A stretch of DNA of 64,000 bases from Sclerodactyla briareus (GCA_026419785.1 JAODTK010004054.1:62001-126000); one strand, 5' to 3'; positions 25,501-38,965 are shown, numbered from the stretch's first letter. Notes: generated by a model not told the origin, from the letters alone. A program made the numbers and translations.

Positions 25501-27334
25501 CCCTGACTATACCCAAAGTAACCCCCCCCCCCACCCGTCACTGAAGTCTAACATGGACCATTATGTTCCCAAGTTTTGCCTATCCCTAACATGAGTGACA
25601 AACTCGTAAGAACAAGAGAATATAGGGTCCAACTGTAATTGTATTATAATACACACACACAGTTAAACAAAACTCTCACATTACGACCAAGATAGCGAAG
25701 CTGAAAATTAACATCCCTTCCAGACAGCGGCTCGAACGTACACCAGCCTCTGGATTGAGAGCAGTTCAATATCCACACAATCCTGCTTACTCTTCTTCCG
25801 AACACAAACCGCAAGTCAGCCAGTTTAACATTATCTGATTGGGAAAAGGGGACTACTCAATATAAAATAGTCGAACATGCCAGCAAGTGAAACTAAGAAA
25901 CTTATCATAGTAATGTGCCCGTGCCAGCACTATTCGTTTCTGTTCCAAGAGCCGGTAATATCATAGCTTCTTCTCGGGGGAGAGCGTCATTTCTTAACTT
26001 CCTGTTACACCAAACTGCTCAAGTCACTTGAGAATCCTCACTAATAATTCGGGAAAATTATACTTTTTCCCCTGGAATGGGGACCCCCCCAATGAGACCG
26101 TTTATTAGTCACACTAGGCATTGACCCTACTCAGCTCATTCTAGGGATTAATACCATTCGACCTTATCAACAATCCCGTGCCTTCATTTATCTATTTACT
26201 TTACTCCATATAGCTGATTGAACATATTTTGTTTGCGCCATTTCAGTCAATCGTGTTTCCACTTTCCCCCCACCCCCCTTATTCCCCCCCGCCCCCCCCC
26301 CCTCCACAGGAAAATCTTTTTTTCAGAAAATGATCACGAAAATTCAATAAATCCTAGTTTTGTACTTACAACAACCAAAATTAATGCTTGAATCAACTCA
26401 TTAGTCAAATTTGCGGGTCGGGGTCGTTCTTCTTCATAGTGACCCGCTGTTTATCCCCACCAGTCGTCAAAAGGCGACTAAAAAGGGGAAGGCTTCAAGG
26501 AGACGGAAATGAAGTGCCCTTACTGGAATAATTGAATCTTAATGTGAGGGTTGGTTTTCTTCTCCACAAATATTCACACGTAATACAAAACCACGCCATA
26601 TAGTGACAGCCCTGATTCCTCTCCCGTCAGCCCATACATATATGTCCGACACGAACAACTCTCATTTTTATGATCACTACTATGATTACAGTGGTGCCGT
26701 ATGAGTGAACAGTTTATCAGCTCACTGTGAGAGCGGTTCTTATAATATTTTGATGTATGTTAATCGGGGAGACGATGTGGACTGCAATTTACTTTATGAG
26801 CGGAGCGCCCGCCTTGGTTGGGCGCGTAGCGGCACCCAGAAAATGTTGCTGTTTTACCTCCGACTCTCCGAGATCGCTGTACATGGCACATGCCGGGCCT
26901 AATTGCAAAAAACTGAATGGGCAATTTCAGTAAGAAAAAGATGTTGAAGAGTTGTCACTCTCCGCAGAATATAAGGCAGATGAATATAGCAACACATCAC
27001 GATATTCCATAAAAAATATGTCAGCAAGTATTTCAAAATAAATATCACGAACCTACTGCAGTTTATAAATTTACGGTTAACATGTGAGCTAGGTGAGACC
27101 CCAATCCCCTTCATTTTTTTGTTTTTGTTTAAGTTTAGCCATAATATCTGATCAGCAAAAGTGACAATATGTGAATTAATGTACGAACCCGTTGTGCAAT
27201 GTGTGAGATGTTTTTGCCGGGTATTTAAAACGGAGCCCAATCAATTGCTTGGCTCGAATCGTTAGAACTTTTCGAGAGAAATATTTCACTCTCTCTCTCG
27301 ATTGCATGAAATAGTACTTCTCCGTCACTTCACT
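25501..27334. other. No recognisable gene
   Basis: It may contain unrecognisable remains of the upstream half of the CR1-like copy. C runs occur at 25,520-25,533 and 26,266-26,306. No frame has an identifiable motif. Confidence 0.3.
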
Positions 27335-30300
27335 TCCAGTGGCGCAGCGAGGATTTTTCATTTGGGGGGCGCAAGGAGGAGGGCGGAACTAGAGCGATGG
27401 TGTCGCCAGACTTCTCGTCTTGGTGGGACATGGACAGGTTCAGGAGGAACAGGACTATTATCCGGGCGGAGCGCCCCCATCAGATGGCGCGGATCGTACA
27501 CGGATTTTTTGAACGTACAAGCCCCCAGAGACCGGAAAGCCTTTCCCGGGCGCTTCAGGCTGCACGTGCCAAGCTTCAACAATTTTTGTAAAACATGTAC
27601 ATTATGTCGGAAGACCTCGTCTCTATCGTTGCCCTTGGCTGCCCCGCCCTTAACTTGCTAGCCAGAATGTTCAACAATGCTGCGCCATACTACTATTCAC
27701 CGTGCGCGCGAATCGCGCACAATTTTGCTCAAGATTTTCCAGAGCATATATTGGAAAAATAAAAATCCCAGTCAGCAATTTAGGACTTTGCTCGCTTAGC
27801 TCTACTTCCCATCATGATTAACGGTTATGCCATCGAGAGCACGGAACTTCCGAGTATTTGAAGTTTCCTGGAGAAAACAACCGTTAAAATCCCAAGCAGT
27901 CTGATAGCCTAGGCTACCTGCATTTGTGAAAATGCGCATGGTTGAGAGAGGAAGACAACGGACAATAGCTAAAGGGTTTTATTGTTTAATCCAAAACGAG
28001 GATGATTGTATTCAGTTCATGGAGAATGTTATGGTATATTCCACCCCCTCGCAGATATGTATTAAGCCTTGGGGGTCAATGAGCAATGAGGCGAAATTTT
28101 CCCACATTGCTTGCAGCGATGTCGCGAGACGGAAGAGCAAGGGACGAATTCCACCACTATTACCACGTGCGGAGCACGGACGAACTTTGTCACTTTTTTA
28201 GTGCATTGAGTCAATTTGGCACAATTTCTTCTGCCTTCTTTTTCTTGTCCATAAAAAACAACAAATTAGCCATGTCTTAATCAAACTGGTCGTCGAATAC
28301 TGACTAAGAATATTTTCTTTCTCAGAACATCACAAATCTCTTTTTTGCTGGAGGGGGGGGGCGGGGCACACGGAGGAGGGGCCCCATGGTTTTCAAGGAC
28401 ATGCCCTTCACCCCCATTTGACGCCGCCACGGGGCTAGAGTATTTCATATGTTGATTTAATATACGAGCGGAGAGACAGCATTAGTTGGTGAATAGTGTA
28501 CACAGAAATTTTGGATATAAGGCCTCCTAGACGTTAAGAAAAGGCACTTCCCAATTCTTCACCCCTCTTCATAGCCTTAGTTTTTGAAGGGGTGTTAGAC
28601 ATTGACCTGATGGCCTTGTCATATTATCCGACTAAAATTATGCAATCAGAAAGAGTTTGCCCTAAATTCCATCCGAAGTTTCACGAGAACACCATTTTTT
28701 TTGGCACTCAGTAGACTAGTTTCGATAAACATTTTCTCCCTTGCTTCAATCCTGCTTTTTATTTCCCATTCTCCGCCCGAGTATGCGCTACTCGAGTTCT
28801 CGATCTCACTTGATTATGCCTGTCCTCGGATGCCTGTGATAATGGTGTTGTCCTAACTTGTTTTGAATGCCCCTGACTGTACTGTCTTTCTATTAGGCAG
28901 GGGGGGGGGGGGGTGGGGGGTATTTTGACGTGTCCATCTAAAGCGGAGCACCATCGTCGGCTAAGGCGGACCGTATTGAGGATTTATGGGATAGGGGCTT
29001 ATAGTAGAATGGCGCGTCCGCGCCTGGTGAATGGGTTTCGAGTTGGTTAAACGGAATGTACGTTGTATATTCATTCAGCTGATCCCTGCACGTTCGGCGT
29101 CTCATGAAGAAATTATGGTCCATCTCTCGTGAAAAGATGTCACATAAATTTCATGTCGAAATTGAGTTCACTCATGCCAGCGGGTATGAAATCATCATTT
29201 AACCCCATGCCTTTCCCTTGAACAGGCCTGTAGTGGGTGGAGGGAGGGGGGGGGGGCTTCCGGCTCGATCCCATATTTTATCATGCCTTTGGCAGCGCAG
29301 GGGGGGGGGGGGGGGGAGTAGTGCTAAAATTGTGGGTAAACATGCTCACGTTTTCTTTGTCGTATATGACATCACAATAGCACGTCACTTTTTCAGTTTT
29401 TTGGTTTTCTCTCTTTTTTTCTTTATCCACCCCTTCCCTCTCTCTTATTCCTCGTCATCTTCCTCCCTTCTTTTTTTTCTTCTTCCCTTTTTTTTCCTCT
29501 TCTCCTCTTTTCTCTCTCCCCCTCTTTTCCTTTTCATTCTTTCTCTTCTCCTCTCCTCCCCTGTTTTCTTCTTTCCGCCCTTTTCCTCTTTTCCTCCTTC
29601 TCTCTACACCCGGGTAGGGGCGTCCCCCCCCACCCTGGATACGCGCCTGTACGAATGGTTGCTGGATCGCAAGATGAGTCATCGAGTCCCCCCATCCCCC
29701 TTTGAACAAGACTATTTTTTTACAATTAACCGGCAAAAGACGTTCGGCATTCCCTAGTTTATTGCCTAGTTCATTGCTGATTAGAGAACGTGAGTTTAGC
29801 TTCTATTGTCGAGTACATTGGCGTAGTTAATGCAAAAGAAGTTGAATGAATGATGGCTCTTTATGAGGAAAACCTGTTCAGAGGAACTACCCCCCAACGG
29901 AGGTATGGTGTAACTGGAAGTGGTAAAATTACCTTAGCAGCTGGTTCCCGTACTTGGTCCACCAGCGTCGGACAGCGACCCCCCTCCTCTTGGACCGCAA
30001 TGGCCACGACGCAAGGCCCAACTCATATCGCTATCGTTCATGGCTTCGGTTTCCTTGACTTACTGATTGACGGCTTCTCCGGCTAATGATGATCTCTCTA
30101 GGACTACGTTGACACTTTATATAATGTAAAATGCACACGATACGATTCTCACTAGCTGCAGGTAGGTCTCCTTCCATTCCACCCAATGTTCTTGAATTCG
30201 CGGTCCCTATTGGTAGATATTTCTTCGATTGTTCAACCACGCCCCCCCCCCCCCCTGTAGCGTGGGTGCTAGATCATTGGTCTGCCTATCCGAATCGGAT

Positions 30301-30344
30301 AGCCTGTCATTCCGAGTGGATTCGCCGATAGTTTCTATTGCTAT
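27335..30344. other. No recognisable gene; G-run islands and a long pyrimidine tract
   Basis: A GTGGCGCAGCGAGG segment with a G run lies at 27,338-27,370, and a related GACGCCGCCACGGGG segment at 28,424-28,438. These could be the two edges of a 1.1-kb element, but no target-site duplication supports it. Pure G runs lie at 28,900-28,920, 29,240-29,260 and 29,300-29,318. A 179-codon plus-strand frame (29,218-29,757) is generated by the pyrimidine tract and is not a gene. Confidence 0.35.
29390..29608 (+). repeat. Polypyrimidine tract, about 220 bp
   Basis: Almost only C and T for about 220 bases with rare interruptions (for example CGTCAT, CATT, CCGCCC). On the opposite strand it reads as a polypurine tract. 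Such tracts can form triplex or H-DNA and are prone to replication slippage. Confidence 0.85.
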
Positions 30345-33090
30345 ATAGGTAGCAGTTCTAATTATAATCCCGCAACACTGTAAGTGTTCGGGATATTATG
30401 GTTTTTACGGCGGCGGCGCGGCCTCCGCCGCCGCCACCGCACACACGCCGGAAACTTTAGCGGTTAGCGCTCTCATTCTTTAACACTTTAAATCCGATGA
30501 CCAAAACTTGTACAACATTTCCGTAATGAGTAAAATCTCGGGATAAGTTCGAAAATGGGCTATCGTATATTTGTTTGCCCTCGATTTCGCAAGGTTTTTT
30601 CGCAAAGTTTCAGTTCGTGCCGAGTTACACGCAAACGGTGGTTGTGGGTAGGTTGTTGGGAGCCGAAAAACCTGGCGACAATTTCAAGTCATCCGAGGTC
30701 AAGTGTGCATTCTTTGGCCATTAGCTAATTATAGCATAATGTATGGTTATATTCCAAAACTCCTTGGATTTTCATGAAACTTGCGTGAATAGGGCCAACT
30801 ATCACTGCCAATGAATTTTCCTAATGTGGAGCTGAGGTCACTGAGGGTCATCTTGCATGACTAATTTGCCTGATCTTTGGCTCAATTAGCAATTAGTGCA
30901 ATTTATAAACTGGTTGGATGCTCACGAAACTTGGTCAGTATGCCTTCTACAGTCCCGATAAATTTAACTCAATTGCGTTTGAAATCACCGAGTCATCATT
31001 GTGTTGTTTAATGTACATATTCGTTAGCATAATAGAATATTAAGGCAATTATTTTCTCAACCTTTAGGGATTTTGACGAAACATTGTGAATAGGACCTAC
31101 TCGTAGCCGAGGTCCTGATGAATTTATTCCATAGCATCGAGATCACATAGGTAAAATTGTGAACTAATTTGCCATATTAGTTGTCCTGATCAGTCAAATG
31201 ATGAGTTTAATCTTTTACTTTTCTTCCGCAATACCATTGGACGATGTTCAATTGAATGCATTGCTTCTAGGAGTGAATGCATCACTGGAGTGTAACATTA
31301 ATTTTTCATAACAACAGCAGTCATTGAGGTCATTAAAGGTCTACTTAGGGGTCAAAAAAACTGATTTAGTACTTTTTTTGGCAATAGCACTGGGTGTGTT
31401 CCTCAGAATGCCAAAGGGCTCCTAGGTGGATGTATCACATTGAGAGAACAATTTTTCATAAAAACTGTCTTTTCATTAAAGGTAATTCGAAGTCACTTAG
31501 GGTCAAAAACTGTTTTTTGGCTATATCGGGAGAATTGATTATCTGGTCGAGGCTGGATGGTTCACCCTTGTGATATAATTGTCTGACCTGCCATGTGTGT
31601 GACTCTGACCTGAATTTGACCTCTGTCGGTGGTCATGTGGTTAAAGGTCCAATCTTGAATAATGTGCTTCTTTTCAAGAGTTACGGTGGGGTCAAAAAAA
31701 GTAGAAACTGGTTAGTTTTTGGATATGTGATAGAGCTTGTGTGCTTTATGGAGGAAAAAATCTCCCCGCTTCATCGGAACACTTACTTTGGTAGTTCAAG
31801 GGGTCAAAGTTCAATTTTATAACCCTTTTCGCAATAACATTGGACTGTTCATTGGAATGCAATTGCTTCTATGAGTGGAATGCATCCCATTGCGTTAACA
31901 TTTTATAAAAACCGCCTGTCCTTGAAGGTCATTAAAGTCCTTAGGGGTCCACGAAAACTGATCTAGTACTTTTCCGGCAATAAGCACTGGGTGTGTTCAC
32001 ATCAGCATGCAAATGCTCCTAGGAGTGATTGTATCACTGGAGAGTAACTAATTCTCATAAAAACGTCATATCATTAAGGTCATTCGCGGTCACTTAGAGG
32101 GGTCAAAAACTGTTTTATTTCGCTATATCGGAAATTGAATATCTGCGAAGGCTGATTGGTTCACCATTGTGATCATAATTTTTGACTGATTTTGTGACCT
32201 CTGACCTGAATTTGACCTCTGTTCGAGGTCAAATCGTGGTTGAAGGTCGAATCTGAATAAATGTCTTATTTAAGGAGGAGTTTGCAGCACAAAAAAAATA
32301 GAAACTTGTGTGGCTTTATGGAGAGAAACAACTCCCGCCGATCGGACAGTTACTGTGGTAGTTACAAAGGGTCAAAGTCCCAATTTTTATACCTTTTTCG
32401 CATCTACTTGGACCTGTTCATTGGAATGCAATATGCGACTAGGAGTGGATGCATCACATGGCGTGTAACAATTTTTATAAAAACGCCCATGTCATTGAAG
32501 GTCATCAAGGTCACTGAGGGGTCAACAACTGATTTTAGTACTTTTTCGGCAATAGCACTGGTGTGTTCATCAGAAGCAAAATGCTCCTAGGAGTGATTGT
32601 ATCCAGATGAGAGTAAAACAATTTTCATACAACCTGTCATATCATTAAGGTCATTCGAGGTCACTTATGGTCAAACTGTTTTTTTTGGCTATAACGAGAT
32701 GGATTTATCTGCGAAGGCTGGATGGTTCCTCATTGTGATGATAATTGTTGACCTGCATGTGTGTGACCATCTGACCTGGATTTGACCTCTGTCGGGTGGT
32801 CATTTTGTTAAAGGTCGAATCTTGAATAAAATGTGCTTATTACAGAGCACCTTGTCCGGGCTGTAGGGTGGGCCTAACTACAATTCAAGTGCATTCTGGA
32901 ATACCTATACATTTACCCGTACACGTTGTCGCTTCTCACAAGTCTATAAAAAATGTCTTCTTCCCAGAATATTGTCCGTTTCATGTTCACACAAATTTCT
33001 TGAATAGATACGCGGGGATATATACTTCTGGCGGGTTACCCGCCGGACCATTTTCTAGTTTTTATTAGAGATAACACTGCCTCGATTATG
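30345..33090. repeat. Large composite cassette repeat with GC-rich end
   Basis: The left end has ATTATAATCCCG, a short hairpin, and a CGGCGGCGCGGCC stretch (30,360-30,445). Then come GGTCA-rich cassettes of the ATTTTCATGAAACTTG type (30,760-31,200). Next are three tandem units of about 570-600 bp starting near 31,229, 31,830 and 32,399. Each has ATTGGA.(GTTCA), TGAATGCA, TTTTTCATAAAA, GTCATT.AGGTCA and ends in GAATCTTGAATAA. The right end is near a GGCGGGTTACCCGCC palindrome (33,028-33,043). It is non-coding. Confidence 0.65.
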
Positions 33091-33199
33091 TGCCCTGTTC
33101 CATGAGAGGTTAGAATGGTCGTCTGAGCTGTAACTACAAAAAGTCACTCAACAACATACACCCCATGAACTGTGAAACTCTCAAGATGTTTCCATTTTT

Positions 33200-36100
33200 T
33201 ACTTCATCATTTTTTTGTTCTTTATATAAAAAATATCAAAATTTTATTATTAAATTTGCTCGAAGCAGTACGTTCATATGAGTCATGGTTGCTGGAGGCC
33301 ATGCTATTGGTGCTATGGTAACAGCTTTGGTGAATGAGAGGTTGAGCTGAGCAGCATACGTATGTTCAGAACGTCGGATTCCGTGGCACTTTGTGTGTGT
33401 GTGTTGTTGTTCGTGTGGGTTGCGCGTTTTCATTTTTCTGAAAATGGGTCACAAAACTTTTCCCTAACATCACGTAATATCTAGCTTATATCAATTAACT
33501 TTGGCTTCGCCCCTCGCCGTGTGGTATGAAAAGGCTGATAAACACCGAAACTTTGCATTCTTCAAGCGGACCTTTGCTGAAAAGTTTGGTAATCGTCGAC
33601 AGCATTCTTTGCCTGATTCAATTTGTCGCATTCTGCCTGAATTTTCAATATCAATTTTTTTATTCCTTTTTTCTCATACCGCCAATCTCAAATCCGCGAT
33701 TTCGTCTGTCCCACTCCCACTCCTTTCTCCGCTCCCACACTAATCGTACCTTTTTCGCACTGGATGAGTGCGGCCTGATCCGCAAAAACTGAATTTTCAA
33801 ATACTCCACGTAATTGATGCCCGGTAACTACTCTCTTCAAATGATAGCAGCAACCTATATTATTTTTAGGAGTTTTTTCAACTTCATCCTGCAGAATGAA
33901 TTGTTTTAATAAACGGAATCGATGTACAGTTTTAGTTGTTTATCGCGCCGATGCGGTTCGAACGAACAAACAATGGGTTTACCAGGGGCGACTGTTTCCA
34001 TAATGACTAATAAAGTGAATAATTAAAAATAGTTTCTTTTTCTCCTTTTCTCCATTAAAAAAAAACTGATCACGATAAACGTCAGCTGGATGGGCTGTGT
34101 TGCACTTTCCTGGTGTGAATTTTCATTCTACACAAACTGTAACACATGTTTTTAGAACAAAAGAAAACAGAACCCTTTGAAATGGATAAAGAAAAGAATG
34201 GATAAAAAAAAATAGATTCGACTTCCGCCCACACACATGCCATAATCTGCTAATTTTATTAGGTTCTATTTGTCACTTAACATGCAGGTGACGGCTGAAT
34301 CTATTCATTGTTGCGTTGGTCCAAAACGTAGCACCTGTATTTTTAACTAGGAAAATACGCAAATAATGCTCGCAAAGGTATTCTGAGTACGGTACGCACT
34401 TATGTCGACCCTACTTTCCCCACTGGACATGTGCGGGCGGGTAAACCGTCGACGTGTATTCTCTGCACAGTAAATTATTTGTGGACCTCATTACGAACGT
34501 GTGTTCATGACGCAACTGGAGTCCATAGAATTGCAGACATTGAGGAACATATTTAAGCTGGTTAACTGCAGCTTAAACACCCGGGATGGGCTGACACTTC
34601 TTAGTTAAAAGGGTGTTACAATCGCCAATGTCCTCGTAGCTCCTCGTCATCTAATGCGCGCCTCACGCTTAGATAGTATTCGTACCAAGTCACCCCCACA
34701 AAAGTCACCCCCCCCCCCCAAGCAGAAAAATCCACGCCACAGATCCAATCCCACCTCAATCATTTTTTTCTTTAATCAAAAATATCAACTTCGATATATA
34801 ATTGCTCAAAGCATTCCTTGCATATATTCATGGTTGCTGGAGGCCATGCTATTGGTTGCTATGGTAACAGCTTGTGAATGAGAGGTTTCGCTGAGCAGCA
34901 GTACCACCGTATGGTCGAACGTCGGATTCCGTATGCATGTGTGTGTGTGTGTTTTTTTCGTTTGGTTTGCGTGATGTCATTTTCTTGAAAATGGGTCCCA
35001 AAACATGTTTCCCTAAACAATATCACGTAATATCTACTTATATCAATTAGCTTGGCTTCGCCCCTCGCCGTGTGTTATGACAATGCTGATAAACACGAAA
35101 ACTTTGCTTCTTGGCTTCTTCAAAAGCGGACATTTGCTGAAAAGTTTTGTTAATCGTTCGAACACATTCGAAGTTGCCTGATTCAATTTGTCGCATGTCC
35201 TCCTGAATTGTTCAATATCAATTTTTTTATATTCTTTTTTCTCATACCTGCCAATCTCCAAAATCCGCGATTTCGTCTTCCCAACTCCCCCTCCTTTCTC
35301 CGCTCCCACACTAATCGTACCTTTAACCTTTTTCTACAGCTGGATGAGTGGCGGCATGATCAGCTAAAACGGACTTTTCAATTCAAATAACTCTCCACGT
35401 AATTTAGTCCCGGTAGACTAATCTCTATCAAATGATAGCTAGACCTATATTATTTTTAGGAGATTTTTTCAACTTCATCCTGCAGAATGACTTGGTTTAA
35501 TAAACGGAATCGATGTCACGTTTAGTTGTTATCGCGCCGATTGCGGTTCGAACAAACATGGGTTTACCAGGGCGACTGTATATTCCTATGACTAATAAAG
35601 TGAATAATTAACATAGTTCTTTTTCCTCCATTTAAAAAAAAACGATCACGATAAACGTCATCTGATGGCTGTTGCACTGTACCTACCTGTGGTAATGTTC
35701 ATTCACAACAACTGTAACACATGTTTTTAGACAAAAAGAAACAGAACTTCAATTTTGGAATGGATACATAAAAGAATGGAAAAAAAAAAATCGATTCGAC
35801 TATCCGCCCAACACATTCACTATCTGCTAATTTATTAGGTTCTATTTGTCACTTAACATGCAGGTGACGGCTGAATCTTCATTTTGCTTTGGTCCAAAAC
35901 GTACCTCTGTATTTTAACTATGAAAATAAAGGCCAATATCTCGCAAGGTATCTGAGTAAGGTACGGCACGTAGTGGTCGACACATACTTTCCCCAACGGA
36001 TGACATGTGCGGGCGGGTACAACCGCGACGTGTATTTCTCTGCATTAAGATCTTTGTGGACCTCATTACGACTTTTGTGCATGACCAACTGTAGTCCATA

Positions 36101-36320
36101 GAAATTGCAGACTTAGATACATATTTCAAGGCTGGTTAACTGCACTTTAAAACAACCCGGATGTGCCGACACTTCTTAGTTAAGGGTCTTAAATCCCCCA
36201 ATGTCCCTCGTACGCTCCTCGTCATCTAATAGCGGCGCTCCGCTTAGATAGTATTCGTACCATCCGCCCCCCCCCCCACACCGCCACAAAGCCAAAAAAT
36301 CCACAAGCCACCGATCCCAG
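33200..36320 (+). repeat. Two-copy tandem duplication of about 1.54 kb
   Basis: Unit 1 (about 33,200-34,770) and unit 2 (about 34,771-36,320) align along their length. Shared landmarks include GGTTGCTGGAGGCCATGC (33,288 and 34,832), GCTTCGCCCCTCGCCGTGT (33,505 and 35,055), TTATCGCGCCGA (33,940 and 35,528), ACTAATAAAGTGAATAATTA (34,007 and 35,591) and CTCCTCGTCATCTAAT (34,639 and 36,214). The offset is about 1,545 bp at the first landmark. Small frames in each unit do not agree between copies, so I do not call a gene. Differences are mostly short indels. Confidence 0.85.
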
Positions 36321-37320
36321 TGGTTGTTAGGGCGCGGTGGCTGTTACTACTTCTCTCTCCGATCCTAAAAGGGCAACCTACTAAAATACCCGGAATTAGA
36401 ACTCAGCTGCTTAGTCAAACGCTCCCCCACATCATTAGTCAAAACTAGACCTCCCAGAATCCGGTAGGATTCCGAGCCCGATAGTGAAACTCAATATGTA
36501 ATACTTCCCAGCACTGAAAAGTGAGAAATAAATAAATACAGTATGAAAACTGTGGACAGGCACAGGCGAAGTTCGAATATTATGCCAACCACCGGCGGCA
36601 ATCGCCTAGCCCTCGGTTAGTCATATGCTCAAATCCCTGTGCTGAGCGTCCGCAGCGAGAAGGCAATAAACTGTACGCATTTTTATGCTGCGGGAGAGCA
36701 GCTCTACAAGTCATCATGTCTCTCCGTCCGTTCGGTAGTTCGTTCGTTCGTCGTTCATGTCGTCACGTTCATTCATAACTTCTAAACCGTACATGGGATC
36801 GGTTGAAACTTGGTAGATTGGATGAAGCTCGCTACTCTGGGCTATGCTGAGATACTTTATGTCGCATATTGTGATAAGATTTTAATTAAATCCAACTGCC
36901 CAATTTTCAACCGATTAGCTCTCGACTGTGATCAGGTCCTGTTTACAAGACAATTATTCCCAACACACCCTCTGCAGAGGCAGTGTTTACCTTATCTGTC
37001 CAGAGGTACAGTCTGCGAGCCTAGTGACAATGAAAACCATTGTCCAGGGGAAATGATTTTTCTTTCATCACACGTCTCCTAGATTGTTTGGCTGTGAGCC
37101 GAAAGAGATTTTTTTCCACATGTTGGTTTTGTTGCATACATATAGCTAATATACCGGATTTCAGGAATTATTCATTGGTTACTGTGTGCTGGACACTGAT
37201 ATCAAATATTAGGCCAATGTGTAGACATGTTCCAATCCATTCGGCCTGGTCTGACAGATGTCCGTAACGGTCCATTAATGTGGACAAACATAAATTTGGA
37301 TTGGTGAGATTGGTCCACAG
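36321..37320. other. No recognisable gene; cassette-type repeat fragment
   Basis: The segment at 36,719-36,760 has a GTCCGTTCGGTAGTTCG-like run followed by TCGGTTGAAACTTGGTAGATTGGATGAAG-type text (36,798-36,826), which resembles the leader and cassette layout of other repeats in the window. A 90-codon frame at 36,810-37,082 has no identifiable domain. Confidence 0.35.
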
Positions 37321-37364
37321 GATTCTGCCGTCGGCAGCTATCAAGACGTTTCAACTGTTAGAGT

Positions 37365-37436
37365 CCAAGTCTTCGTCAAACCCCGGTCTCCCGGGTGGAA
37401 AGGCTGACGCTCTACCACTGTGCCAACCACGAACTT
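37365..37436 (-). repeat. tRNA-like SINE head or tRNA pseudogene
   Basis: On the minus strand TTGGCACAGTGGTAGAGC (about 37,410-37,427) fits a Pol III A box. The later CCGGGAGACCGGGGTTTGA segment is in B-box position, though the B box is imperfect and no acceptor-stem pairing is clear. It is more likely the 5' head of a tRNA-derived SINE than a working tRNA. Confidence 0.5.
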
Positions 37437-37486
37437 AGTTAAAAAGAGTTAACGACAGCTGTTATAACTCTAAGCTATATATGTAG

Positions 37487-37780
37487 ATGAATTTGGCGTC
37501 TCCGACAGTCTCACAGTACCTTGAATCAAAGACAGTGACGATAGGGTTCTTTCTCCTTTCTCTTCATATGTTTACCCCCTGTACCGCCTATACTACTTCT
37601 TTTTGGGCACCTATTATTCGAAATGTTGAGGGGGAGGTAGGCACCAGGCACACCCAGCAACCCCTGGCCGGCACCGCAGGCAGTACTGAGTGTTACCTTA
37701 TTGCGGAGGCCGACGAGCCCATTGATTCCGACAGCCCCGACATAGCCGATATAATCTCACAGCCTGTTATGAATTTCTGA
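37487..37780 (+). CDS. Unassigned open frame, possibly an exon or fossil fragment
   Basis: A 97-codon frame whose second half looks more coding-like than its surroundings. After a hydrophobic stretch it becomes polar and acidic (EADEPIDSDSPDIADI) and ends in a stop. I recognise no family. There is no clear start context, no supported splice sites and no conserved neighbour. It may be the 3' end of a decayed gene or part of a mobile element. Treat the function as unknown. Confidence 0.2.
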   Translation: MNLASPTVSQYLESKTVTIGFFLLSLHMFTPCTAYTTSFWAPIIRNVEGEVGTRHTQQPLAGTAGSTECYLIAEADEPIDSDSPDIADIISQPVMNF

Positions 37781-38965
37781 CCTCTCCCTATCGACGATGG
37801 ACGCCGTCCCATCACCACTCTTCCACAGCACTGTGAAACAGGGTTTGACTGTTCGTTCACCTCGTATCAGCCTCATCCTCATATGTGCAGGGATGACATT
37901 TTAGTCAATCTGTGTTTCGCATGGTATAACTGAAGAGTGATAGCCCCCTCTATTTAGGAACGGCCCCCCTCTAATCCGTCTGCTTTTGCACGCTACCACT
38001 CCGCTGTTCTAACTGACGCATTACAAGCAGTGCTAACCGGAGATAATGTCTAGAGAGGGTTGAGGTCGGGACCCCAGAGTAAGTGCGGCCTCTTCATCCT
38101 CCCTATTGGCATATATGCATAGTATGGGCTCGGCGACACCCATGCAATATCCCTGTTACAAACCCTGCCCGAATATTGACATATAGGTACGTGGTTTCAA
38201 CGCCCTAACACCTGCTGTTGCAATAGTTTGATACCGAATTAAACACGGTGAAACATCCAGTGAGTAGTGTGGAAAAAGTGTTTCTGTTTGAAAAATGTAT
38301 GGGTCACATGAGTTCCCATGAGGGCTTAACCGCTCCTCCCTTGCGCACGCACTGGTAGGCGTGGCGTCCCAAAGGGGGCCAGGGGCACTTCCCCCCTCAA
38401 CCCCCCCACCCCCCCCCCCCCCCCGTGTGCCCCCAAATGAGTTTTGATTTCCGAGAGAGAAAAAATCTGTAGTCATTTTCGTCTACCAGCTTGATATATA
38501 CCCCGCTAATTTGTTGTTTTTTAGGACAAGAAAAGTAGTAATTGTGCCAAATTATACAGCGGGTGGTCCTAGTGGTGGAATTCGTCCTGTTGTCCTCGGC
38601 CCCGTGGCTCCCAACATCTCCGCAAACTCTATGGAAGTTTCCTTTCTCATTGGTCCCCCTAGTTATACATATCTGTGAAGGTTGAAAATATATACCAATT
38701 AACACATTCTCATTGACCATGAGAACTACAAAAACCTCTTTCAGATTCGAAACTCTTCAGCCTCTTGTTCGTTCTTTCCTCCCTCATTACTCACAAAGTT
38801 GAACTGCCGTAGCCTAGGCTAGAGACTGCTTGGATTTTTCAACTCGTGTTTTTCTCCAGGGAATGTATTACTTGAAGTTTCCCTGCCTCTATGGCATACG
38901 TTTTTATTATGGTTGGGACAGTAGAGCTTGAAGCTGGCTATAATATCCAATATTTTTTGGCTGGG
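37781..38965. other. No recognisable gene; C-run element
   Basis: A C-run block (38,391-38,424) beside GGCGTGGCGTCCC (38,357-38,370) belongs with the other G/C-run islands. The remainder is unassigned. Confidence 0.3.

Noticed and set aside
27338-28438. A 1.1-kb TIR element with GTGGCG edges
   Set aside because: Edge similarity is short and no matching target duplication is present.
29218-29757. A 179-codon plus-strand frame with a Ser/Phe/Leu-rich centre
   Set aside because: It is a translation of the polypyrimidine tract.
37365-37436. A functional tRNA gene
   Set aside because: The A box is good but the B box is imperfect and the acceptor stem does not pair; a SINE head or pseudogene is more likely.
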